This document shows, one piece after another, positions 13,337 to 20,583 of a stretch of 32,556 bases of DNA (position 1 is the stretch's first letter; each line of letters opens with the position of its first letter). The translations under genes and the position numbers were made by a program. A model generated the notes under the pieces. The model was given only the letters and a program-made list of their open reading frames with translations, was not told the origin of the DNA and ran no database searches. Source of the DNA: Candidatus Fibrimonadaceae bacterium (GTDB lineage Bacteria > Fibrobacterota > Fibrobacteria > Fibrobacterales > Fibrobacteraceae); NCBI GenBank assembly GCA_031281275.1, contig JAITFP010000012.1, positions 1 through 32,556 on the forward strand. The letters run 5' to 3'.

Positions 13337-13876
13337 TTCCGGTTTATGGCCTGGGAAATTATACTGACAAAATATTTCACGCCACTTTGGGATTTTTCCT
13401 TTTTTGCCGCTCCCCTGCGCTGTCACAAGCTCGTTGTGGCACACAGTGTTCAGCGCGGAAATTACCTCCGGCTCGTCTTCCTCTATGCGCAGTCTTTCGG
13501 CTGTGAAATCTTTGAGGTTCTTTTCGCTCTGGCTTTCGCATTTGGTCATCCGTATTTCAAGCTCCGAAAACTTGCGTTTCAAATCCTCGTGCAGCCGTTC
13601 CTTTTCCGGGTAGCCAAACACTAGGATTATTATTGAAGCAATTGCCGTTGTCGCTCCCAGTGCTATTGAGGCATTAGAGTCTTTGCTTATTGTTGTCGCT
13701 ACAACTCCGCTTCCGCAAATCAGCGAAATGGCGGTTGCGAATTTTGCCCAGAACCTATAATAATCCGCTCTCTTTGAATGATAGCGGATTGAGCGTCTTA
13801 CGTCAAACAGGAGGTTGCCCCATTCGCTCACTTCTTCTTGGGCGGCTGCGGCGGCAGTTGATTCTTTATTGTCCAT
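13328..13876 (-). CDS. SLATT-like two-helix membrane protein
   Basis: A 182-residue protein. Residues about 20-38 (WGNLLFDVRRSIRYHSKRAD) form an amphipathic helix with the R-x-S-x-x-Y-H-x-x-R-A-x-x-Y pattern of SLATT domains. Two membrane segments follow (about 44-62 and 70-87), then a cytoplasmic helix (EKERLHEDLKRKFSELEIRM). SLATT proteins are pore-type effectors predicted for nucleotide-sensing conflict systems. No partner cyclase or sensor lies next to it; the 79-residue gene upstream is not one. GGAGG precedes the ATG. It is last in the late operon. Possible roles are exclusion of other phages or a lysis accessory. Confidence 0.6.
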   Translation of the reverse strand: MDNKESTAAAAAQEEVSEWGNLLFDVRRSIRYHSKRADYYRFWAKFATAISLICGSGVVATTISKDSNASIALGATTAIASIIILVFGYPEKERLHEDLKRKFSELEIRMTKCESQSEKNLKDFTAERLRIEEDEPEVISALNTVCHNELVTAQGSGKKGKIPKWREIFCQYNFPGHKPELE

Positions 13877-14105
13877 GTTTCGCCTCCGCCCTGATGTTCC
13901 GCGAGTTCTGGTCCTCTGCCATTGCTGTCCCGCTTGTCTGCGGGTTTGTTGCTGTCTTTTCCATTGCCTGTGTTTCCCATGGTTCTAAAATAGAAACTTT
14001 TCCCACGCGAGTGTTAATGTGCCCCCACTCGTATTCGTCAAGCCGCATACATTCACCCATGCTATTGACGTAAAAAGATGACCCGATCGGTTCGTTCTTG
14101 CTCAT
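13866..14105 (-). CDS. Small late phage protein (79 aa)
   Basis: The frame starts MSKNEPIGSSFYVNSMGECM at 14105, where the ATG overlaps the gpG stop (ATGA). It ends 11 bases after the SLATT ATG on the same strand, so the three genes are coupled. The N-terminal half looks folded, with DEYEWGHINTRVGKVSI; the tail is polar and unstructured. The longer frame to 14486 is an out-of-phase shadow of gpG. Function unknown. Confidence 0.55.
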   Translation of the reverse strand: MSKNEPIGSSFYVNSMGECMRLDEYEWGHINTRVGKVSILEPWETQAMEKTATNPQTSGTAMAEDQNSRNIRAEAKHGQ

Positions 14106-14563
14106 TTTCCCTCCGTTATGTATTTTGCCAAAAGCTCGTTTATACGTGTGTGGTCTGCTTCCTGAATTACCATATATTCCCTCTTTGGAATAATGACTTC
14201 TTTTTTGGAAACCCATTTTCCTTTGACTTTGAATTTGAGATACTCGGCGTTCTTTGCTTTTATGGTTCCGCCGAACTGGTGTATTGCGGCGTAGGGTTTG
14301 TTGGTTGCAATCTCTACAGTGTTCCCATTGACTTTGTAATGGATTGAACCCATTAGACCGCCTCGCGTTCCCAACCCTACAAGCGTTTTTTTTCCCGAAC
14401 TCGGCTTCCAGGGCTCCGGTCTGCCACCCTTGGTGAAGTTTAGCCTTACGCTGGTAACGACCAGCTGACCAATCCGGTTGAGGCATATCCGCTTGTCCCT
14501 AGCCCTTTTTTGCATCTCTTTGATGTAGTTCCGCGTCACATCGGCAAAAAAATTAACTATCAT
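14102..14563 (-). CDS. Virion morphogenesis protein, Mu gpG-like
   Basis: A 153-residue protein of the phage virion morphogenesis (Mu gpG, tail completion) family. Visible hallmarks are R-x-G-x-x-V-x-x-S-x-x-x-N-F, G-R-P-E-P-W-K-P-S, L-x-G-S-I-H-Y and Y-A-A-I-H-Q-F-G-G, then IIPKREYMVI near the end (family motif P-x-R-x-F/Y). GGAGG directly precedes the ATG at 14563, so the longer frame to 14581 is rejected. It would work at the head-tail junction, yet no tail genes exist here. Confidence 0.82.
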   Translation of the reverse strand: MIVNFFADVTRNYIKEMQKRARDKRICLNRIGQLVVTSVRLNFTKGGRPEPWKPSSGKKTLVGLGTRGGLMGSIHYKVNGNTVEIATNKPYAAIHQFGGTIKAKNAEYLKFKVKGKWVSKKEVIIPKREYMVIQEADHTRINELLAKYITEGK

Positions 14564-15483
14564 AATTTCCTCCCATTCCAAAAAAGCTTCTCTGTTTTAT
14601 AAATACCTTTTCCGTCTTTCTTACTCATTCTACATTGAGTAACTTTTTCCCACGTTAATTTGAAAAATGGGTCACTACACATATAGCCACTATGGTAAAC
14701 GGGGAACTCCCTCGTTTTTGACCATTCGTAAAAACCAGCAAAATCAAAATTCACACCGTAGCACTTTCCGCTACCTTCATAGGGAATGTCACAATAAACA
14801 ACACTATTAGGCTCTATTGGCACGTCTCTGTAATCTTTGTTCGTTTTATTGACCCTTTCCAGCCTTTCCAGACTTTCCAGCCTTTGCAGACCTTCCAGAC
14901 TTTCCAGCCTTTCCAGCCTTTCCAGACTTTGCAGCCTTTCCAGCCTTTGCAGACTTTGCAGTTGTTTGTGGTTTTTTAGCACTTTCCCAATCTCTTTTCT
15001 AAGAAAAAGCCTTTTTTCATTTTGCGTTTCACCCGGCACCCAGTCCATAAGGGTTAAAAGGTGTTGCAAATTCCGCGTATTTTCTATTTCTTTTCCATAA
15101 ATGTACATATCTCCACCGCCCCCAAAGCTCCAACAAAACCGCACAAATGCTCCCCACGCAGTCGGCTCGTCTTTTTCCGCAAAGAAACGCTCCCTGCTTA
15201 TCCAAGTTCTTCTAGCCTTGTCAAAGTCAAACGTGCCCTCCCAAATAGCTTTATTAAGCAAATAAACGCCTGTGTTAAGCTCGTTGTAGTGTATATGCTT
15301 CCACTTTTGCCCTTGCTCAAACAATCCATTTTCTTGGAATCTGCACGCTGCTTCTACAATAGAACCGCCGCCACCGAATAAATCATAAAAGTTTTCTGCG
15401 GATGGAATCATTTTAAGAATACCAAAAGCGGTTGAGACTGCCCATCTACCTTGATATACCTTACAGCCTTGGTATGGTATCAT
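14560..15483 (-). CDS. Dam-type DNA adenine methyltransferase with tripeptide repeat insert
   Basis: A 307-residue D12-class N6-adenine methyltransferase. The SAM-binding motif is DLFGGGGSIVEA (residues 34-45), preceded by the N-terminal P-Y-x-G motif, and the catalytic motif is D-I-P-Y (232-235, replacing D-P-P-Y). Between them, residues 175-210 are twelve tripeptides L-[QE]-[SRG], matching 9-bp DNA repeats. Such methylases in mobile elements protect DNA from host restriction or alter regulation. Start at 15483 is chosen because its ATG overlaps the stop of a 12-codon leader frame. Confidence 0.82.
   Translation of the reverse strand: MIPYQGCKVYQGRWAVSTAFGILKMIPSAENFYDLFGGGGSIVEAACRFQENGLFEQGQKWKHIHYNELNTGVYLLNKAIWEGTFDFDKARRTWISRERFFAEKDEPTAWGAFVRFCWSFGGGGDMYIYGKEIENTRNLQHLLTLMDWVPGETQNEKRLFLRKEIGKVLKNHKQLQSLQRLERLQSLERLERLESLEGLQRLESLERLERVNKTNKDYRDVPIEPNSVVYCDIPYEGSGKCYGVNFDFAGFYEWSKTREFPVYHSGYMCSDPFFKLTWEKVTQCRMSKKDGKGIYKTEKLFWNGRKL
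14854..14961 (-). repeat. Twelve 9-bp repeats inside the methyltransferase gene
   Basis: Units such as CTTTCCAGC, CTTTGCAGA and CTTTCCAGA on the + strand repeat in tandem and encode L-[QE]-[SRG] triplets. Every unit is a multiple of three, so gain or loss of units keeps frame and changes only linker length. Confidence 0.85.
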
Positions 15484-15518
15484 ATTGTGCAAAACCTCGT
15501 TTTTTTCTCTTTTGACAT
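15480..15518 (-). CDS. Twelve-codon leader frame before the methyltransferase
   Basis: The reading frame MSKEKKTRFCTI has AGGAGAGAGG just upstream, a stronger site than the methyltransferase has, and its TGA overlaps the methyltransferase ATG. It is probably translated to deliver ribosomes to the methyltransferase start. No role for the peptide is known. Confidence 0.4.
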   Translation of the reverse strand: MSKEKKTRFCTI

Positions 15519-15561
15519 TTTCCTACCTCTCTCCTAAAAAATTTTGTATATTTATGTATGC

Positions 15562-15614
15562 GCACGGTCTTGGCTTAACGCAACCCATAAAAGTCGGTAT
15601 AGCCTTGACCGTGC
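15562..15614 (-). terminator. Long imperfect hairpin between the MuF-like gene and the methyltransferase
   Basis: GCACGGTC pairs with GACCGTGC at the ends of a 53-base segment, with a second short stem, GGCT/AGCC, inside. It follows the MuF-like stop by a few bases. AT-rich sequence containing TATAC-type hexamers and then the leader frame's ribosome-binding site lie downstream. A processing site or attenuator dividing the late operon is possible. There is no immediate U tract. Confidence 0.4.
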
Positions 15615-15620
15615 TGCTTT

Positions 15621-16923
15621 TTATGGCTTTTCATAAATAACCACCCCATCAATATTCATCTCCTTTGATTTATGAAACGTAGTCCAACCTTTGAAAGCTG
15701 GCTTGCTTGTATCTTTTATCGTTTCGTTTTTAATCTCCATATCTTTAACCATTCCGCCATCAAAAACCACCTTTACCGGAATAACCTCGCTATCGCATTT
15801 GAATGATTTGTAGAAAACTTGCCTTATTGCAACTTTGCCCGTTCCCTTGCTTTTCATAAAAACCGCTGATATTCTTTGAGGATCGTTTATTGTGCTTGCT
15901 ATCAATTCTACCTGTTTTGACCTGCCTTCCCAGTCGGACTGGCTTTTTCCCGCCAAATGATCGGTTAAAAATTTCGTATCAACCGCATAGCTGAAAGTAA
16001 ACCCCTTTCCATCGCTTTTTTCAAACGTTTTGAAATCTTTTTTTTCAACGTTCAAATACTCGTTTAAAGCATTTTTGAACTGGGTTGGAGTGAGAGGGTC
16101 TTTAAGCGGCTTTATATTCGTTTCTAATGGAGTCAGTGGCTTTGGAGTTCCTTTTTGTTTGTAATACCCATACTGCGATAGCTTTTCCCAATCTCCATCG
16201 CGTTTCTCCTTTTGTTTGTAATACTCCCTCATTGCCTCATCGTTTCCCTTGTCTGCCATTCCGGGGTTGTGGTCCCAGCCAGCCCCTTTCATTTTTGCAT
16301 CCTGCATAGGAGTTTTGGGTGCTTCTTTCCTTATCCCTATTTCTTTCGCTTCCTCTTCAGTCAAAGGCTCTTTCCAGCATCTGCAACCCCAGCCGCAGGG
16401 CGGAGTGTGTAATCCACCACGGATCGTTGATTGGCAGCACAACATCATTCCACACAGCGTGTTCGTCCCTCACGCTGCCATCTCCCATCGTTTTGTAAAC
16501 GGCATAAGTCCAGATACCTTTCATCTCTGGGTCGTGCATCTGTTCCTCTCTACCTGCCGAGTATGCAACGGCTAGATTTGTGGAGTAGATTACTTTTGAC
16601 CGCCAAGCCGCGTACTTGGGATCCGCGCTTTTCTCAAAGAGCTTGCAGTCCTCACCCCACTTACGGGTTATCGCATCATAATCTTTTCTAAAATCATTAA
16701 GCGTTGCGCCTTTCTCTATGGCTCTGTCTATTGCTGCCCTGAAATCGGTTAGAACCCCTTCCCTTATTTCGCCAGCTATCGCAAAAGCCCTGCTGTGCAT
16801 AATGCCTTTAAGGTCATACCACTTCTCCGTTGGCATATTGACCTTCTGGCGGAAGAATTTAAGAGCTTCGTGGTACGCGCCATCCTTGAACTTGAAGCTG
16901 ACTGGATCTTCGCCGTCTTTCAC
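15621..16923 (-). pseudogene. MuF-type minor head protein, split by a +1 frameshift
   Basis: Two overlapping frames together make one protein. Codons 16923-16405 encode 173 residues with the MuF domain: YSTNLAVAYSAGREEQMHDP, RDEHAVWNDVVLPINDPWWITH. Skipping one base at 16404 then gives PPCGWGCRCW, so the join reads ...DPWWITH-PPCGWGCRC..., exactly the family's zinc-like motif. The following 250 residues form a C-terminal domain (FLTDHLAGKSQSDWEGRSKQ...) that may be a PBECR-type nuclease-like domain fused to MuF. Unshifted, the first frame ends at 16357 with 188 residues. MuF proteins sit at the portal inside the head. Mutation, sequencing error or programmed shift cannot be told apart by reading. 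No obvious slippery sequence is seen. Confidence 0.78.
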
Positions 16924-18362
16924 GCAAGCCCCGCCTCTCTCATTATGTCAAACCTGCCAGCAAGGTCAGCGGCTAGAAACGCTGCTTGCATTTCCTCGCC
17001 CATTGCCTCCACCGGTATCTCGGCAAAAAGCCCAATCAACCCGTCCCTCACTTCCTCCAAGCTCTTTGCGTTTGCCACCAGCTCATATATAGGGTCAGTC
17101 AATCCTTTGGTTGCGCTCGCCAAACCCTCAGCGAATTTAACAACCGTCTCGCGGTTTGCTTGCGGCTTCTGCCTCGCTTCCGGTTTTTCAGCAAACATAG
17201 GACCCTGTGCAGAGTTTGAAATTTCAGCGATATGGTCTGGGCTTATTCCATACAAATCAACGAAATGTTTTTCCGTGAATCTTATTCCAAGGTCATACAG
17301 CTTCTTGTCCCTCTCCAGCTCTCCGGTTTGCATGTCCTTTGGCTGCGCAAACTGGAACCAGGGGATTTCCGCATCCAGCGGCCAGTTTATTTCCCATATC
17401 CATTTCAAAAGAGTGTTGAAAGCCGCTTCAACCATAGCGCAGTCGTCCGTTGTAAGCTCTGCCCTTACATCATTATGCACTTCGCCAAGTGCTCGCGTTC
17501 CTCCGCTGTCTGTTTGCTCGGTTGTAAGTGTTTCGCCCAGGAATGCTTTTGACATCTCTCTGTCCGCCCACCGGACGATGGACTCGTATGGCAATGTGCC
17601 GCTTGTTTTGCTTTCCAAAAGCTCAATGGAGCCATTGTCGCTGATTACGGCACAGGCATCTCTAACCAGCCCATAAAGCACTTTGGTAAGATTGTCTATT
17701 TCCGTTTGCGATGAGGATGGCGGAATTTTCCCCACCGCTTTTGGCAATCCGAATTTCTCCGCGAACATCAGCCAGAATTGCAGCCCCCCTTTTTTGAAAG
17801 CGAGCGGATAAAAGCATTCGGAGAGCAATGCTTCGCCGTAGGGGTTGCCAGAGGTTGCATTGTTCCGCACGAGCAAAAATTTGTACGGCGGTATAGGTCC
17901 ATTCTTTTCGTTCGTGAATTCCAGCTCTCCAGCTTTGGAGAATCTGAAAAGCTCCTGCGGCTTGTCTATTAGCATTGACGGCAGCAGCATTCCGTTTACG
18001 TTTTCCCAGACTATCTCGGTCACTTGGTATCCGAAGTCAAGTGCTTTCATCATCTGCTTTATGGCATCCCTCAGTCCGATGTTCCAAAGATGCGTTTCAA
18101 CGCTCCTCGCTTTTTCGTAGCTCCCCTGCCCGCTTTGCAGCGACCACGATTTGGAGCTGACCCCCGCGTGACGCTTTCTTCGCACCGAGCCAAGATGCCC
18201 GTCTTTCATATCCCTGTAAACTTGGATCCTGCCACCCTGCTCCCTCAGTACCGTGTCCGGGTTGGGCAGGTAGTTCAGCATCCCTGTTCCGGGCATTGCC
18301 ATTTCCTGAAATTTGAAGGTCAAAACGTTCAAATCTGCCTTTTTTGTCTCTTTTTTTGCCAT
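16920..18362 (-). CDS. Portal protein, Mu gp29-like (DUF935)
   Basis: A 480-residue protein of the DUF935/Mu gp29 portal family. The N-terminus holds R-E-Q-G-G and the D-x-x-x-x-S-V-R-x-x-R segment; the middle holds IPPYKFLLVRNNATSGNPYG, the family's Y-K-F-[IL]-x-x-x-x-x-x-x-x-x-x-P-Y-G motif, then FAEKFGLPKAVGK. It forms the dodecameric ring at the head vertex that DNA enters through. Start overlaps no upstream gene; GAGG precedes it. Its end overlaps the MuF-like start by four bases, the standard gp29-gp30 order of Mu. Confidence 0.88.
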   Translation of the reverse strand: MAKKETKKADLNVLTFKFQEMAMPGTGMLNYLPNPDTVLREQGGRIQVYRDMKDGHLGSVRRKRHAGVSSKSWSLQSGQGSYEKARSVETHLWNIGLRDAIKQMMKALDFGYQVTEIVWENVNGMLLPSMLIDKPQELFRFSKAGELEFTNEKNGPIPPYKFLLVRNNATSGNPYGEALLSECFYPLAFKKGGLQFWLMFAEKFGLPKAVGKIPPSSSQTEIDNLTKVLYGLVRDACAVISDNGSIELLESKTSGTLPYESIVRWADREMSKAFLGETLTTEQTDSGGTRALGEVHNDVRAELTTDDCAMVEAAFNTLLKWIWEINWPLDAEIPWFQFAQPKDMQTGELERDKKLYDLGIRFTEKHFVDLYGISPDHIAEISNSAQGPMFAEKPEARQKPQANRETVVKFAEGLASATKGLTDPIYELVANAKSLEEVRDGLIGLFAEIPVEAMGEEMQAAFLAADLAGRFDIMREAGLA

Positions 18363-18469
18363 CCTCGTTGCCTCGCTTTTTTAATCCCGTTCAAATGCTG
18401 TTTAACTGCGTTCAATTTTGATTTTAATAGCCTTGATGCTCCTTTGCTAGGGTCAGCCCTCCAAAGGGC
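18363..18469 (-). other. Gap between terminase and portal genes
   Basis: This 107-base gap holds a frame without a usual start that would encode a lysine-rich peptide (SKLNAVKQHLNGIKKARQRG), but no ribosome-binding site is visible. TTCAAATGCTG and GTTCAATTTTG form a weak direct repeat. No feature can be supported. Confidence 0.3.
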
Positions 18470-19834
18470 TTAAAACCCCTTTAAAATCGCTTTCGCGCTT
18501 CCGGGTCCTTCCCACGGGTTTGAGCTTACCGCCCAGGGCATCCCTTTTTGCTTCCCGCCTGCGTGCAGGGCAAGTGCCAAAGCCCAAAAATGGTCGCCGT
18601 GCCCCGCTTTTGTTTCTGCTGCATCGTAGCGCGTGTTCCCAGCCGTTGTCACTATCTTGCGAACCGAGTGCAACGACTCTCTCTGCTCATCGTCTTTGGG
18701 TATGAGCACTGAAGTATCTTGGAATGCTTTTTCAAGGGATATGGCTAAATCTTCTTTAACGCTTCCTGTGAAAGTCACTCCTTCCACTCTTGTCCTGCCA
18801 AAGCGTTCCTGCGCCCGCTCGCAGAACTGGTCGCCGAGTCCTGTTTTATCCAAACAAGCACGGCGTATGTTTGGATTCTCCAAAAGCTCATACAAAATTT
18901 CTTCCTGCTTGCTCCACGGTATATTCCTCATAACCCTCAAATACCGTGTAGTGTAAATGCTTCCGGTTTTCTCAAGAACATAAATTGTGCTGCAATGGTT
19001 TCTGCGAGCCACGTCCTGCCCTAAGTACAGTTCTCCGGCTAGGCTCTTCGGTCCAGCAAGCAGGTTCTCTCTTTCGCAAGCTTGTATCAATGTGTAAGGA
19101 AGCATCGCACAGGATTCGTCTTGCGGCTCGCACAGGTATTCCTGCCGCCATGCACTTTCAGTTAAACATCCTTTATGCTCTGTTGCAAGCCATTCCTCTC
19201 TTTCTGCTTTTGTCAGCTGCCTGCCCAGTATCTTGTCGGCAAGCCCTTCTTCCACAGCCAAGGTTATTGGAACCCTATGCACTGAGTATCCGGTCTCGTC
19301 TGATTTTTCTATCAGTTTGTTGAAAACGCTGTTCTTGCCGTTGTGAGTGGACAATATTCTCATAGCGTGTCCCCACATAACCGCTGGCTTCGCTGCTGCC
19401 CACATTTTTTCCGCGTTGTCGTGCCACGCCGCCTCGTCCCATACTATCTTGCCACCTTTTGACCGGAATGCCTTCGGGTTGCTTGAAAGGGTTGTTATCT
19501 TGCTTCCGTTGCCGAATTCAATAGCGAGGCTTTTGATTCCCTTGCTCTCGTCCAGAAACTCAATGCTAGGCTCATCGCCCTGCGTTTGCTCAATAACTTT
19601 AGCTATCGCGTTCAGCTTGATAGCCCAGTCGGAGCAGTAGTCAATATATTCGCTTGCCGCCGTCATGTCGGTTGAAGAGAAATAGACTTTAAGATTTTTA
19701 GTCGCTATGCAATCAAAAACATCTTCATAAGCTTGCGTATAAGTTCCGCCAATCCTGCGGCTTTTCTCAAATATCTTTATGCGGCTCCTATCATTGAGCC
19801 ACCTCATTTGATATGGCAGGAAAAAGGATTTCAA
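18470..19834 (-). CDS. Terminase large subunit, Mu gp28-like
   Basis: A 454-residue packaging motor. It opens with FFLPYQMRWLNDRSRIKIFE, the usual Q-motif region, then a Walker A variant KSRRIGGTY (residues 24-32) and Walker B KIVWDEAAW with D133-E134. The S-T-x-N-G block is LSTHNGKNSVF. The nuclease domain begins GQDVARRNH. The start at 19834 is TTG in a four-base overlap with the small-subunit stop; an ATG at 19807 would cut into the conserved opening, so TTG is preferred. It packages DNA by headful cutting with flanking host DNA in Mu. Confidence 0.88.
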   Translation of the reverse strand: MKSFFLPYQMRWLNDRSRIKIFEKSRRIGGTYTQAYEDVFDCIATKNLKVYFSSTDMTAASEYIDYCSDWAIKLNAIAKVIEQTQGDEPSIEFLDESKGIKSLAIEFGNGSKITTLSSNPKAFRSKGGKIVWDEAAWHDNAEKMWAAAKPAVMWGHAMRILSTHNGKNSVFNKLIEKSDETGYSVHRVPITLAVEEGLADKILGRQLTKAEREEWLATEHKGCLTESAWRQEYLCEPQDESCAMLPYTLIQACERENLLAGPKSLAGELYLGQDVARRNHCSTIYVLEKTGSIYTTRYLRVMRNIPWSKQEEILYELLENPNIRRACLDKTGLGDQFCERAQERFGRTRVEGVTFTGSVKEDLAISLEKAFQDTSVLIPKDDEQRESLHSVRKIVTTAGNTRYDAAETKAGHGDHFWALALALHAGGKQKGMPWAVSSNPWEGPGSAKAILKGF

Positions 19835-20238
19835 AGCTCCTCGCCTTTTAGAATCTTATTTATTTTTTCCAATGCCTCACCTGCGCTCAACTTGCCTTGC
19901 TTTGGCTTGGGTGAGTTCATTTCGTTTTTTCGTGACAGACCTATACTTTTTACAAGCAAGCTAATGCGCTCGTAAAGCTCCATGTCCACTTCTTCACTAG
20001 CGGCACGCTTTTTTTCTATTGAACGTATTATGTTCGCTAGTTCAATGTTTAGTGAGTGGCTAGTGTTTTCTTTTGCCCGCACGAAGGAGGCTCTCTCTTT
20101 TCCCCATTCGCCCTCTGCTTTCCAATTCTGCAATGTCCTGTATGCTATTCCAAGCTCGGCGGCTATTTCCGTGAGGCTCATTCCGTGCATTACGTACAGC
20201 ATTCTGGCGTAGTCGCCGTTTTCGTTCTTTTTGGTCAC
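19831..20238 (-). CDS. Terminase small subunit-like HTH protein
   Basis: A 135-residue protein with start GTG at 20238, where GGGAGG lies 6 bases upstream and the GTGA overlaps the stop of the preceding gene. A longer ATG frame to 20283 is less likely. The N-terminal HTH is YARMLYVMHGMSLTEIAAEL then GIAYRTLQNWKAEGEW, the pattern of DUF1804/Mu gp27-type small terminases that recognise packaging DNA. The remaining residues are helical with an oligomerisation region. It is coupled to the large subunit. Confidence 0.75.
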   Translation of the reverse strand: MTKKNENGDYARMLYVMHGMSLTEIAAELGIAYRTLQNWKAEGEWGKERASFVRAKENTSHSLNIELANIIRSIEKKRAASEEVDMELYERISLLVKSIGLSRKNEMNSPKPKQGKLSAGEALEKINKILKGEEL

Positions 20239-20477
20239 TCCGTGCCTCCCACGAGATTTCTGCGGCCTGAGCTCATGCAGCACTGCTCCGTCTGCCGCAT
20301 GAGAGACTCAATCCTGGCATCGCTCTTTTTAATCTGCTCCACGAAGAGATCGTACATTTTATCCTGAGTCTCCCGCATCTGCACCCAGATGAATATAGTG
20401 GTTGCTAGGAATATAGCGCCCAGCCCCATCCTTCCAAATATCGCATGGAATATTTTTTCCAAGAATTCCTTTTCCAT
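20235..20477 (-). CDS. Small single-span membrane protein, first gene of the late operon
   Basis: An 80-residue protein starting MEKEFLEKIFHAIFGRMGLG at 20477 after GGGAG; the upstream frame to 20612 is rejected. A membrane segment (about residues 18-34, MGLGAIFLATTIFIWVQ) is followed by a charged helix (KMYDLFVEQIKKSDARIESL) and a CC pair. Size and topology would suit a holin or a lysis regulator, and Mu-like phages often have such a gene near the terminase. Alternatively it is a structural accessory. The stop overlaps the terminase start. Confidence 0.6.
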   Translation of the reverse strand: MEKEFLEKIFHAIFGRMGLGAIFLATTIFIWVQMRETQDKMYDLFVEQIKKSDARIESLMRQTEQCCMSSGRRNLVGGTE

Positions 20478-20519
20478 TTTTTCTCCCTTTTGCCCCTGCA
20501 AAAGAAAATAATTGAGCAT

Positions 20520-20548
20520 AGTGGACAAAAGACGTGACTTTGTCCACT
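20520..20548. promoter_or_regulatory. Perfect dyad between divergent late genes
   Basis: AGTGGACAAA and TTTGTCCACT are perfect 10-bp inverted arms separated by 9 bases, lying between the leftward late operon (start 20477) and the rightward gpI gene (start 20584). A two-fold-symmetric activator such as the Mor-like protein could bind it and drive both. No second copy was noticed in the window. Confidence 0.6.
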
Positions 20549-20583
20549 TATTTGGCGCAACCCCTTGTTTATTTTTTACCAAT

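Noticed and set aside
13866-14486. Open frame of 206 codons overlapping gpG
   Set aside because: Out of phase with gpG over most of its length; only the last 79 codons (from 14105) are supported as a gene.
14854-14961. CRISPR-like array of short repeats
   Set aside because: Repeats are 9 bp, contiguous without spacers and in frame inside the methyltransferase.
18363-18469. Lysine-rich short frame between terminase and portal
   Set aside because: No usable start codon with a ribosome-binding site.
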